Source: JBEKIK01 sp963845975
GTDB lineage: Bacteria; Planctomycetota; Planctomycetia; Pirellulales; Thermoguttaceae
DNA: 64,000 bases
Direction: 5' to 3'
NCBI GenBank assembly: GCA_963845975.1
Contig: CAWJUD010000002.1
Location: 682,001-746,000, forward strand
Of the stretch, positions 42,293 through 50,742 are shown piece by piece; position 1 is the stretch's first letter, and each line of letters starts with the position of its first letter. Below the pieces are notes generated by a model, which did not search any database, was not told the DNA's origin, and worked only from the letters and a program-made list of their open reading frames with translations. The position numbers were made by a program, and so were the translations under genes.

Positions 42293-44260
42293 ATGAAAAG
42301 GATGGTTGCTATTCCGCTGGTTGCGGCGGCGTTACTGATTATCGCGGATGGCATGGCACAGGCCTGCTACTGCGGTGCGGCACGACTCCGTTGCTGCGAG
42401 CGAGAAAATTGCTGCACGACCGAGTATGCCTGTTGCAAACAGCAGTGCTACACGGTCATGAAGACCTGTAAAGAAGTCGTTTACGAAAAACGACAATACA
42501 CCTGCTACAAGACTTGCTATGAGCGAGTCTGCGAGCAGAAAACGATCAACTGCGTGAAGTATGTTCCCGAAACCTGTTATCGCGAATGCACTTATACCGT
42601 GTGCAAACCGGTTTGGGAAACCCGGGTAAAGACTTGCACATACGAGGTCTGCAAGCCCGTCTGGGAAACGCGAAGCAAGGAAATCTGCTACACCGTGTGC
42701 AAACCGGTCTGGGAAACCTGCACCAAGGATATTTGCTACACCGTGTGCAAGCCCGTCTGGGAAACCAAGAGCAAGGAAATCTGCTACACCGTGTGCAAGC
42801 CTGTCTGGGAAACCAGGACCAAGGAAATTTGCTACACCGTGTGCAAGCCCGTCTGGGAAACCAAGAGCAAGGAAATCTGCTACACCGTGTGCAAACCGGT
42901 CTGGGAAACCTGCACCAAGGAAATCTGCTACACCGTGTGCAAGCCCGTCTGGGAAACCAGGACCAAGGAAATCTGCTACACCGTGTGCAAGCCAGTCTGG
43001 GAAACCAAGAGCAAGGAAATCTGCTACACCGTGTGCAAACCGGTCTGGGAAACCTGCACCAAGGAAATCTGCTATACCGTGTGCAAGCCGGTGTATGAGA
43101 CTTGCGAAAAGGTCTGCCAATATACGGTCTGCAAGCCTGTCTGGGAAACCAAGACCAAGGAAATCTGCTACACGGTATGCAAACCGGTATACGAAACTTG
43201 CGAGCGCGAGGTGTGCTACACCGTGTGCAAGCCGGTTAACTGCACCAAGACGGTAAAGTGCTGCTCCGGTCACTGGGAAACCCGCGAAGCGCCGACCTGC
43301 GGACCGGCGGCCTGCGAACCGGCGTGCTGCGGACAGACGTGCTGTGCCCCGGTAAAGCAATGCCGCGTATGGGTGCCCGAGATCGTCGAAAAGCAGATCG
43401 AGTGCGTCAAATACGTGCGAGAGAACTGCGTTAAGAAGGTTCCTTACACGGTTTGCCGGATGGTGCCCGAGCAATGCGTCAAGACCTGCACCTACCAGGT
43501 TTGCCACATGGTCAAGGAAGTCTGCGAGAAGCGGATTCCTTACACCGTCTGCCGGATGGTGCCAGAGCAACGCGTCAAGACCTGCACCTACCAGGTTTGC
43601 AAGATGGTGCCCGAGCAACGCGTCAAGACCGTGTGCTGGAAGGAATGCCACATGGTCCGGGAAAACTGCGTCAAGCAGTGCACCTACCAGGTCTGCAAGA
43701 TGGTGCCCGAGCAACGCGTCAAGACCTGCACCTACCAGGTTTGCAAGATGGTGCCCGAGCAACGCGTCAAGACCGTGTGCTGGAAGGAATGCCACATGGT
43801 CCGGGAAAACTGCGTCAAGCAGTGCACCTACCAGGTCTGCAAGATGGTGCCCGAGCAACGCGTCAAGACCGTGTGCTGGAAAGAATGCCACATGGTCCGG
43901 GAAAACTGCGTCAAGCAGTGCACCTACCAGGTCTGCAAGATGGTGCCCGAGCAACGCGTCAAGACCTGCACCTACCAGGTTTGCCATCTGGAAAGGCAGT
44001 GCTACACCAAGGAGATTCCGTATAAGGTTTGCCACATGGTTGCCGAGCAATGCGTCAAGCAAGTTCCTTATACGATATGCAAGCCGGTGTGCTACACGCA
44101 GACGGTTAACTGCGTTAAGCGCGTGCCAGTACAGGTGCCGTACACGGTTACCCGTTGCGTTCCGGTGGTGGTGTGCAAGCAAGTGCCGGTCACGGTTTGC
44201 TGCCCGGTGCCGAGTTGCTGCGAAGCCCCCAAGGCCTGCGCTCCAGCATGCTGCAACTAA
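42293..44260 (+). CDS. YTV-repeat cysteine-rich surface protein
   Basis: A 655-residue protein. Residues 1-24 are a signal peptide (MKRMVAIPLVAAALLIIADG...). The rest is Cys-rich and repetitive. Block 1 (about residues 100-320) has about 14 units of 16 residues, consensus EICYTVCKPVWETxxK. Block 2 (about 380-590) alternates units such as QVCKMVPEQRVKTCTY, KTVCWKECHMVRENC and PYTVCRMVPEQ. This is the YTV (PF07639) repeat described in planctomycetes. The many spaced cysteines suggest a disulfide-linked sheath on the cell surface. GGAGG precedes the ATG and a hairpin terminator follows. Two palindromes upstream may regulate it. Confidence 0.93.
   Translation: MKRMVAIPLVAAALLIIADGMAQACYCGAARLRCCERENCCTTEYACCKQQCYTVMKTCKEVVYEKRQYTCYKTCYERVCEQKTINCVKYVPETCYRECTYTVCKPVWETRVKTCTYEVCKPVWETRSKEICYTVCKPVWETCTKDICYTVCKPVWETKSKEICYTVCKPVWETRTKEICYTVCKPVWETKSKEICYTVCKPVWETCTKEICYTVCKPVWETRTKEICYTVCKPVWETKSKEICYTVCKPVWETCTKEICYTVCKPVYETCEKVCQYTVCKPVWETKTKEICYTVCKPVYETCEREVCYTVCKPVNCTKTVKCCSGHWETREAPTCGPAACEPACCGQTCCAPVKQCRVWVPEIVEKQIECVKYVRENCVKKVPYTVCRMVPEQCVKTCTYQVCHMVKEVCEKRIPYTVCRMVPEQRVKTCTYQVCKMVPEQRVKTVCWKECHMVRENCVKQCTYQVCKMVPEQRVKTCTYQVCKMVPEQRVKTVCWKECHMVRENCVKQCTYQVCKMVPEQRVKTVCWKECHMVRENCVKQCTYQVCKMVPEQRVKTCTYQVCHLERQCYTKEIPYKVCHMVAEQCVKQVPYTICKPVCYTQTVNCVKRVPVQVPYTVTRCVPVVVCKQVPVTVCCPVPSCCEAPKACAPACCN
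42595..43230 (+). repeat. 48-bp tandem repeat array (YTV block 1)
   Basis: Tandem 48-bp units, many nearly identical at nucleotide level. The variable residue pair before the final Lys cycles as KS, CT, RT, so a 144-bp three-unit super-repeat is visible between about 42750 and 43070. This indicates recent expansion by unequal exchange or slippage. Confidence 0.85.
43447..44000 (+). repeat. Tandem repeat array (YTV block 2)
   Basis: Repeats of the segment AAGATGGTGCCCGAGCAACG with GTCAAGACC... and TGGAAGGAATGCCACATGGT with CCGGGAAAACTGC..., almost identical between copies. The composite order of the units differs from copy to copy, as expected of a block still undergoing recombination. Confidence 0.85.
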
Positions 44261-44324
44261 AGTAAGCGGGCAAACGGCCTCGATACAAAATCGGCGGCCG
44301 GCAAAAGGCCTGGTCTAGCCAAAA

Positions 44325-44363
44325 ACGGCGGCCCAACCAATGATGGTTGGGCCGTCGTATTTT
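44325..44363 (+). terminator. Terminator of the YTV gene
   Basis: GGCCCAACCA (44330-44339) pairs perfectly with TGGTTGGGCC (44344-44353) around ATGA, and the helix continues outward to about 15 bp with one wobble pair. ATTTTC follows, a weak T-tract. Confidence 0.8.
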
Positions 44364-44712
44364 CTGTATAGGGAACAGCGGACAAGTTTCAAGGAAAAAG
44401 ATTGCATATTGCAGTTGCCCCCTCAATAGGCGCTGCTAGCACTCCGGCCCGGATGATCTTCAAGTTTCGATTTGTCTCCGGCCCCGCCCAATGGGTGGTA
44501 AAATTGCGAAAAATCATGCCTAACGTGCATTATTTATCGGTGATTCCAGGCTCCCGGGAAAATACGGCTTTTCATGCTTCCACAAACCGATGCAATTCTG
44601 TGAATTGACCCTGTTGTAGGTGACAGCTACATTTACAGTATGACAATTGCGTATAGCGATTTACCGGAAGTTAGTTGTATTAACGCATTTTAACCTTGCT
44701 GCGACTGAGTTC
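44364..44712. other. Intergenic region, no gene seen
   Basis: About 350 bp between the YTV terminator and the acetyltransferase. Short frames exist but have no ribosome site or family pattern. Confidence 0.5.
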
Positions 44713-45276
44713 ATGGACCAAAACTATTACAAGCGCTACCGGATGGAAATCGAGTTGTTCGGCCGCGATTTGAGCTTCCCTCCCATTCCCGGGGAGTATC
44801 ATATATTGCCCTGGGACGATTCGCTTTTAGAAGCCTTTGCCCTGGCGAAATATAAAAGCTTTCGCGGCGAAATCGACGCCAATGTCTTTCCCTGCTTGGG
44901 CGATCTGAATGGTTGTCGCCGCTTGATGTCCGATATTACTCGCAAACCCGGATTTTTGGCCCAGTCCGCCTGGCTGGCGGTCTATTCGCCCAACGGTTCC
45001 AAACAGCCGGAATATTGCGGCACGATTCAAGGCATTCGCGATAAATCGGGCCTAGGCGCCGTTCAAAACCTGGGTGTTACGCCCGAACATCGCGATCTCG
45101 GCATTGGCACTTGCCTGCTGTTTCACAGCCTGGACGGTTTTCGGCGGGCCGGACTTCACCGGGTCTTTCTCGAGGTAACCGCCGAAAACACCGGCGCCAT
45201 CCGCCTATACCACCGCTTGGGCTTCGTTACAATCAAGACGGTTTACAAAGCCGCCGAGCCGGCCTACTCGACATAG
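44713..45276 (+). CDS. GNAT-family N-acetyltransferase
   Basis: A 187-residue cytoplasmic protein, taken from MDQNYYKRYRMEIEL at 44713. A GNAT fold is indicated by GAVQNLGVTPEHRDLGIGTCLLFHSLDGFRRAG, with the acetyl-CoA loop (R-D-L-G-I-G) near residue 135, and VFLEVTAENTGAIRLYHRLGFVTIKTVY near 160. The N-terminal 70 residues are an extra domain with FRGEIDANVFPCLGDL. Substrate unknown. It lies 35 bp ahead of the M16 peptidase pair on the same strand, so it may be co-transcribed with it. Confidence 0.88.
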   Translation: MDQNYYKRYRMEIELFGRDLSFPPIPGEYHILPWDDSLLEAFALAKYKSFRGEIDANVFPCLGDLNGCRRLMSDITRKPGFLAQSAWLAVYSPNGSKQPEYCGTIQGIRDKSGLGAVQNLGVTPEHRDLGIGTCLLFHSLDGFRRAGLHRVFLEVTAENTGAIRLYHRLGFVTIKTVYKAAEPAYST

Positions 45277-45311
45277 GTTATAGGAGATAGGTTGAAAACT
45301 GATAACTAACA

Positions 45312-46556
45312 GTGACTGCAAACATATATTCTCATGTTTTTCCCAACGGCCTGGTACTGGTTGCCGAACCGAGGCCTTCGCTAAAGTCGGCGGCGTTTAC
45401 GTTTCTTGCGCCCGCCGGTTGCGTGCACGACCCGGCCGATCGTTCCGGTTTGAGCGGATTCACCTGCGAAATGACCCTGCGCGGGGCTGGTTCCCGCGAC
45501 AGCCGTCAATTCATCCTCGACCTGGACAACCTGGGCGTGGAACGCAGCGAATCGGTCTCCTATGCCCATACCAGTTACAGCGGCGCCACCCTGGCCGAAA
45601 ACCTCCCCGCCGCTCTATCTATATATGCCGACGTCTTGCTAAGCGCCCACCTGCCGGACGATCAACTCGAGGCCGGCCGCTTGGGCATGTTGCAAGAGTT
45701 GCACGCCGTAGAGGATGAGCCGGCCCAAAAGGTCATGCTCGAATTACGCCGCCGCCATTATCCCCTGCCCTGGGGCAGGCCCCCGCAAGGCGAAGAAAAA
45801 GCCCTGCAAGAGACTACCCTTGGCGATATCCGCGAGTATTATCACCGGCACTTCCAGCCCAACGGATCTATCCTTGGCGTGTCCGGCCGCGTGGAGTGGG
45901 AGAGTCTCAAGGATCTCGTCGGCCGCCTGCTCGGCGATTGGACGCCCGGCGCGACCGAATCCATCGAAGAACAGCCCGCTGTCTGCCATTACAAGCATTT
46001 TCCTTACGAGTCGAACCAAACCCAAATCGGCATCGCCTATTCCAGCGTGCCCTATCGGCATCCCGACTATTTTCAAGCCTGGGGAGCGGTGGGCGTCCTA
46101 AGCGGCGGCATGAGCGCCCGCCTGTTTACCGAAGTCCGCGAACGCCGCGGTTTATGCTACAGCGTCTACGCCATGTACCATACCCTGCGTCATATCGGCA
46201 GCATATTCTGCTATGCTGGAACCTCCGCCGACCGGGCCCAAGAGACCCTGAACGTCACCCTGGGCGAACTGGTGCGCTTGGCCGGCGGCATCCAAGACCA
46301 CGAACTCGACCGCCTCAAGGCCCGCATCAAAAGCTCCCTGGTCATGCAGCAGGAATCGTCCTCGGCCCGGAGTTCGTCGGTGGCCTTCGATTGGTATCAT
46401 CTCGGCCGTGCCCGCACCCTCGACGAAGTGGAACAATTGATCGACGCCTTGTCCAGCCGCGGCATCAATGCCTATTTGAAGGAACATCCCCCGCAAGATT
46501 TCACCGTGGTCACGCTCGGACCAAGCCAGTTGGAGATGCCCGATGGAGTTTTGTAA
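45312..46556 (+). CDS. M16 family peptidase-like subunit without zinc motif
   Basis: A 414-residue protein with the two-domain M16 fold. The N-terminal NGLVLVAEPRP..AAFTFLAPAGCVHDP matches the family, but where HxxEH should stand the sequence is GLSGFTCEMTLRGAGS, so zinc is not bound. The C-terminal half has SSVPYRHPDYFQAWGAVGVLSGGMSARLFTEVRERRGLCYSVYA with the conserved R/Y region of the family. It is the non-catalytic partner of the active subunit that follows (14-bp overlap). GTG is the likely start. The pair resembles planctomycete and bacterial MPP/PqqFG-like heterodimers; substrate unknown. Confidence 0.92.
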   Translation: MTANIYSHVFPNGLVLVAEPRPSLKSAAFTFLAPAGCVHDPADRSGLSGFTCEMTLRGAGSRDSRQFILDLDNLGVERSESVSYAHTSYSGATLAENLPAALSIYADVLLSAHLPDDQLEAGRLGMLQELHAVEDEPAQKVMLELRRRHYPLPWGRPPQGEEKALQETTLGDIREYYHRHFQPNGSILGVSGRVEWESLKDLVGRLLGDWTPGATESIEEQPAVCHYKHFPYESNQTQIGIAYSSVPYRHPDYFQAWGAVGVLSGGMSARLFTEVRERRGLCYSVYAMYHTLRHIGSIFCYAGTSADRAQETLNVTLGELVRLAGGIQDHELDRLKARIKSSLVMQQESSSARSSSVAFDWYHLGRARTLDEVEQLIDALSSRGINAYLKEHPPQDFTVVTLGPSQLEMPDGVL

Positions 46557-47781
46557 ACACACGCTCTCAAACGGTCTGGAGATCGCGGCCGAGTGCGACG
46601 GCGAGGCCCATTCGTCGGCCTTAGGCTTCTTCGTTAAAACCGGCGCCCGCGACGAAACCGACGCCCTATCCGGCGTAAGCCATTTCCTCGAACACATGAT
46701 GTTTAAAGGAACGCCCACCCGTTCGGCCGACGACGTGAATCGCCAGTTCGACGAAATGGGTGCGCACTACAATGCCTTCACCAACGAGGAAAACACCGTC
46801 TTTTATGCGGCGGTCCTGCCCGAATATCAGCACAAAGCCGTGGCCCTTTTGGCCGACATCCTCCGCCCCTCGCTCCGCGAACAGGATTTTGACACCGAAA
46901 AACAAGTGATCCTCGAAGAAATCAAGATGTACGAGGACCAGCCGCCCTTTGGGGCCGACGAAAAATGCCGGGCAGCCTTTTTCGGCCCCCACCCCCTGGG
47001 CCGAAGCGTGCTGGGAACGGCCCGGAGCGTTTCCGATCTATCCGTCTCCGCCATGCGCGGCTATTTCAATACCCGATACAGCCCCGGCAATGTCGTCCTG
47101 GCCGCCGCCGGACGCATCGATTTCCCCGCGCTCGTCGATACCGCCTCGCAATGTTGCGGCCATTGGCAGCCCATTGCCGCCCGGCGCGACGTGTCCGCCG
47201 CCGCGCCGCAATTGAGTTTCCAGGTGATGTATAAGGAAATCGCCACGCAGCAGTATGTGATCGAACTCGCCCCCGGCCCCTCGGCCGAAGACGGCGACCG
47301 CTACGCCGCCAAACTGCTGGCCACAATCCTCGGCGACGACACGGGCAGCCGGTTATATTGGGAATTGGTCGATCCGGGCCTGGCCGAACAAGTCACCTTA
47401 AGCCACTGCGAATATCTGGGCGCCGGCCTGCTGATCACCTACATGAGTTGCGAGCCGCATTGCGCCGCCGATAACCTGCAAAGCATCTTGAAGGTCTACC
47501 GGCTTGCCGAAACCCAGGGCCTCACCCAACCCGAACTGTCCCAGGCTAAAAGCAAAATCCGTTCTCGCATCGTGCTCTCCTCCGAACGCCCCCGCGGCCG
47601 GCTCTTCGCCGTTGGCAGCGAGTGGGTCTACCGCCGCCAGTACAAAACCGTCGGCGAGGAATTAGACTCCGTCGCCTCCGTTACCCTGGACGAAGTCCAC
47701 GCCGTCTTGAAAAAATATCCCCTCTCCCGCTGCGCCACCCTGACCATCGGCCCGCTGGATAAGATCCCTCCACCGAACTGA
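46543..47781 (+). CDS. M16 family zinc metallopeptidase, active subunit
   Basis: A 412-residue protein. The inverted zinc motif HFLEH is at residues 47-51 (H47, E50, H51), and the third ligand is the Glu pair at about 125-126 in EKQVILEEIKMYED. Domain 2 has the substrate-binding LGDDTGSRLYWELVDPGLAEQV. It starts inside the preceding gene (overlap 46543-46556), indicating coupled synthesis of inactive and active subunits. Likely a cytoplasmic or envelope peptidase, as no signal peptide is seen. Confidence 0.95.
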   Translation: MEFCKHTLSNGLEIAAECDGEAHSSALGFFVKTGARDETDALSGVSHFLEHMMFKGTPTRSADDVNRQFDEMGAHYNAFTNEENTVFYAAVLPEYQHKAVALLADILRPSLREQDFDTEKQVILEEIKMYEDQPPFGADEKCRAAFFGPHPLGRSVLGTARSVSDLSVSAMRGYFNTRYSPGNVVLAAAGRIDFPALVDTASQCCGHWQPIAARRDVSAAAPQLSFQVMYKEIATQQYVIELAPGPSAEDGDRYAAKLLATILGDDTGSRLYWELVDPGLAEQVTLSHCEYLGAGLLITYMSCEPHCAADNLQSILKVYRLAETQGLTQPELSQAKSKIRSRIVLSSERPRGRLFAVGSEWVYRRQYKTVGEELDSVASVTLDEVHAVLKKYPLSRCATLTIGPLDKIPPPN

Positions 47782-47842
47782 AACGGCATAATATCCAGAT
47801 GTGAACTCCAGCACAAGATTTACGAGTCTTCCGGCCTGGAAA

Positions 47843-50494
47843 TTATTGATTTACACCTTTTCCATTGCGAAGTTCCGTCAAGGCGGACTTTATCGCCGAT
47901 TCCAGCCCAGCATCCCACAGCGAGCCCATGAGTTCCGGCATCACCTCGTCGAACGGCCGGTCGTAATCGCCCCGCAATAACCGGTCGCATTCAGCAAGGT
48001 ATTTTTGATATGTTTCATCGATCCCGAGGAAATTAACCTCCTCGTTGTTTAAATTGCGGAAAACCTCTGCCAGATGACGCGTGCATTTCCCAATCAGATG
48101 CTTGTCGCTAAAAAACGGCCGGCAATCTGTGATAAAAGCCTCTTTGGTCATCCGCTCCAAACCCAGCGCGGCGAAATAAACGACGGCCTCGTTCTTATAT
48201 CCAAATAATTTCAGGTAAAGACTTTCAGCAAGGTAACACAACGGGCCGCTGTCGGGCGATTGCACCAGACGATTGAATTCCGATTCGACCAGTTGATTCT
48301 TGTGCAAATAAGACAACATGGTGACTTGGCACAGAGTCCAAGGCCAACTTGATCGGGGAAATAGTTCGTTGTTGAGTAATGCGCCGATAAAAATCAAAGA
48401 GTTTGGATCTGTCCAATTAAGGTGAAATTGCCGCTCAGGGGAATTTTCCGGAATATTGAACTCCGGATGTTCTTTATCGGTGGATTGAAACATGAATTGA
48501 TCAATCGGATCTAAAGCACCGCACAATAGTAATTTGTCAGCGATATCCAACCATTTATCATTGTATGAATATTGTTTAAAATAATATCTCGTTAATGGAT
48601 CCCGACTCCAGAACATCAAGAACGAACCGACAGGCCGGTTGGAATCATAAACATTTACGATATTTTTAGATTCGCGATGAATAGCCGCGACGTTTTTTCT
48701 AAATGCCCCGGGTTGGAACAGCACTTCAACCTTTGCGGTCGGGGATGATTCTTGTTTATCAGATTTGTCATTGGATTTGCTTGAATATTCACCAGTACAC
48801 GATATTAAATGCCCGTTTGTCGCATTTATCTTCCAAAATTGTGTATTATCGGCTGCATTTATCGTCAAAACGCCGTCTTTCAATGAACATTCGGCTTTAT
48901 GTTCATGTGCAATTGACAAGAAATGCACAGGCTGCAGATTCAGTTGTAGCTTAAAAGGGGCCGAGCGTTTATCATCATCGCGTGAAAATAATCCTATACC
49001 AAATTCGATTGTGTGAGGCTGATCTGGATCATATGGTTCAGTCATTTTCAGATCTAGTTTTGCCCAAATATCAGCCATTTGTTTCGTACGGAACAGACTT
49101 CCGGTCTGTGTGTTGAATAATCCAAATTCTTTCAAAGAGTGAATAACTCGATAATCATATATTGATTCTTTGCCATCTTCGGTAGCATATTCTGAATGCA
49201 AATTAAGTGTCGTTCCTTCCTTTGGTGATTGAATAAACTCTATCTTTTCATTTTCATTCACGACTCGAACCACCAAATCCCCACCCCAATTATTGCTGTC
49301 GCAAAGCCATTTTTGCAGTTTAAGCAGTATTTCTTCCTCCGTCGAAAGCGGTTTTGATAGCGGCGGCGCGTGGGGGTATTCCATCAGATTAAAATGCAGC
49401 AGTATTTTGTCGTCGGCCGAAGCGGGTTTCATGGGCGTGACTTCCGCCTTGATGAACCGCGCCGATTCCCAAAGTTTCTGCTCGACGCTTACCCAATCAT
49501 CGCGCGTAAAATTCATCCCCGGCTTGATGCCCAGGTATTTTATAATATCTTCTTGAGAATTAATTGTGTTGCCCGCAATGTCAATCGAACCGATTTCCGC
49601 CCCGGGCCCTTCGTCTTTAATGTCGATGATCAGATCGGCCGTATTCTTGTCCGAATCAAGCTCCATCCAGGATTCGATCTTCGGAAAATAATAACCAAAT
49701 TCGGCCAGCGCCGCCGATATGTCCTCATCCACGCTTTCCGCCGGTTTGATTTTCGCCGGGTCGGAATAGCGATCGACAACCGCTGACAGCCATCCCTGAA
49801 ACGGCGCAGGCTTGCCCGGCACCCAAACCGCCGGCTTCTTTTCCACCGCTTTTCCGTCCTTGTCCGCCCAAGTGATTGTCCGCTGCCCATTCTCATACGT
49901 TATCGATTGCGGTCTGGAGTCCGGCGGATTATGTTCAGAAGCCAGTCTTTTAGCTAATTTTTCCATTGGGATAGTTCGCGCATTTCGAACTTTGATGTAC
50001 CCGGCATTATAGCGCGGCCCTTCCTCGATTTCCAAAATTATGCAACCAGAATCAAAATCTATATTCGCCTTGACATCCGTCCCGGGAAATCCGCCCTGAT
50101 GATAGCCCGCCTGAATTGATTTTTTCAATTTATCAATATATTCTGAAAGGTCGGCTGACGGAGTGGCCGCAATCCGGCAACCAAGCGAGTCAGTCAGGGC
50201 TTTTTTGATTTCCTCGGGCTTAAAGGTTTTTGCCCCTTTGATGACTAAGCGAACGGGATCGCCGTAATCGCCAACCCGGGGCGATGAAAGTTGTGCATTA
50301 TCGGATTTATGCGGTTGGGCATTTTTCGATTTATCGGGGAGTAAAGATGGCTTGTCTTGTGCCGGAGCTTGATTCTTTTCAGCGAATTTGGCCTGCTTGA
50401 ATTTCAAGTCTTGCCCCGCTACATTGAGCGTCAGAACAACGAACCACCCAATGAAAAACCCGAATCCAACCCAATGATAAGGCTTTCCCATCAT
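47843..50494 (-). CDS. Large secreted POTRA-domain protein
   Basis: An 883-residue protein. A hydrophobic leader (about residues 7-27) is followed by a charged low-complexity stretch. A POTRA-like module lies at about 80-175 (DPVRLVIKGAKTFKPEEIKKAL ... DSGCIILEIEEGPRYNAGYIKVRNARTIP). A second is clearer at about 300-375 (EIGSIDIAGNTINSQEDIIKYLGIKPGMNF...VEQKLWESARFIKAEVTP), as in BamA/TamA. The remaining 500 residues are not recognisable as an outer-membrane barrel and look soluble, with some helical repeats near the end. GGAGG stands before the start ATG. Function unknown; a periplasmic scaffold or assembly factor is possible. Confidence 0.85.
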   Translation of the reverse strand: MMGKPYHWVGFGFFIGWFVVLTLNVAGQDLKFKQAKFAEKNQAPAQDKPSLLPDKSKNAQPHKSDNAQLSSPRVGDYGDPVRLVIKGAKTFKPEEIKKALTDSLGCRIAATPSADLSEYIDKLKKSIQAGYHQGGFPGTDVKANIDFDSGCIILEIEEGPRYNAGYIKVRNARTIPMEKLAKRLASEHNPPDSRPQSITYENGQRTITWADKDGKAVEKKPAVWVPGKPAPFQGWLSAVVDRYSDPAKIKPAESVDEDISAALAEFGYYFPKIESWMELDSDKNTADLIIDIKDEGPGAEIGSIDIAGNTINSQEDIIKYLGIKPGMNFTRDDWVSVEQKLWESARFIKAEVTPMKPASADDKILLHFNLMEYPHAPPLSKPLSTEEEILLKLQKWLCDSNNWGGDLVVRVVNENEKIEFIQSPKEGTTLNLHSEYATEDGKESIYDYRVIHSLKEFGLFNTQTGSLFRTKQMADIWAKLDLKMTEPYDPDQPHTIEFGIGLFSRDDDKRSAPFKLQLNLQPVHFLSIAHEHKAECSLKDGVLTINAADNTQFWKINATNGHLISCTGEYSSKSNDKSDKQESSPTAKVEVLFQPGAFRKNVAAIHRESKNIVNVYDSNRPVGSFLMFWSRDPLTRYYFKQYSYNDKWLDIADKLLLCGALDPIDQFMFQSTDKEHPEFNIPENSPERQFHLNWTDPNSLIFIGALLNNELFPRSSWPWTLCQVTMLSYLHKNQLVESEFNRLVQSPDSGPLCYLAESLYLKLFGYKNEAVVYFAALGLERMTKEAFITDCRPFFSDKHLIGKCTRHLAEVFRNLNNEEVNFLGIDETYQKYLAECDRLLRGDYDRPFDEVMPELMGSLWDAGLESAIKSALTELRNGKGVNQ

Positions 50495-50742
50495 GGTTAA
50501 TCCTCCAATAACTAATAGTATTTAATAAAAACCTAAGATTCTTAACATGTTGTGTCAATTGCAATTTCACGTGGATTAGACCTTATAATAGTGCAAATGT
50601 CGCCCCACTATGATCGGCCGCATATCGCGCGGTCTTGTTCGATAGCTCCCCAGGGCTCTGTGCATTGCAGCCGGTGTTTTGTTATACTTGCTGAATCCGT
50701 ATCTGGCATTGTTTGTCCCCGCGATTGATAGGAATTACCGTC

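Noticed and set aside
42332..44182. 616-codon open frame on the minus strand of the YTV gene
   Set aside because: It is the antisense of a repetitive gene; its repeated peptide (FADFLG..PDRLAHGV) follows from the sense repeats, and there is no ribosome site or known family.
50564..50579. Further CACGTG motif (ATTTCACGTGGATTAG)
   Set aside because: Only one half resembles parS; outside the 7.9-8.9 kb cluster I treat it as chance.
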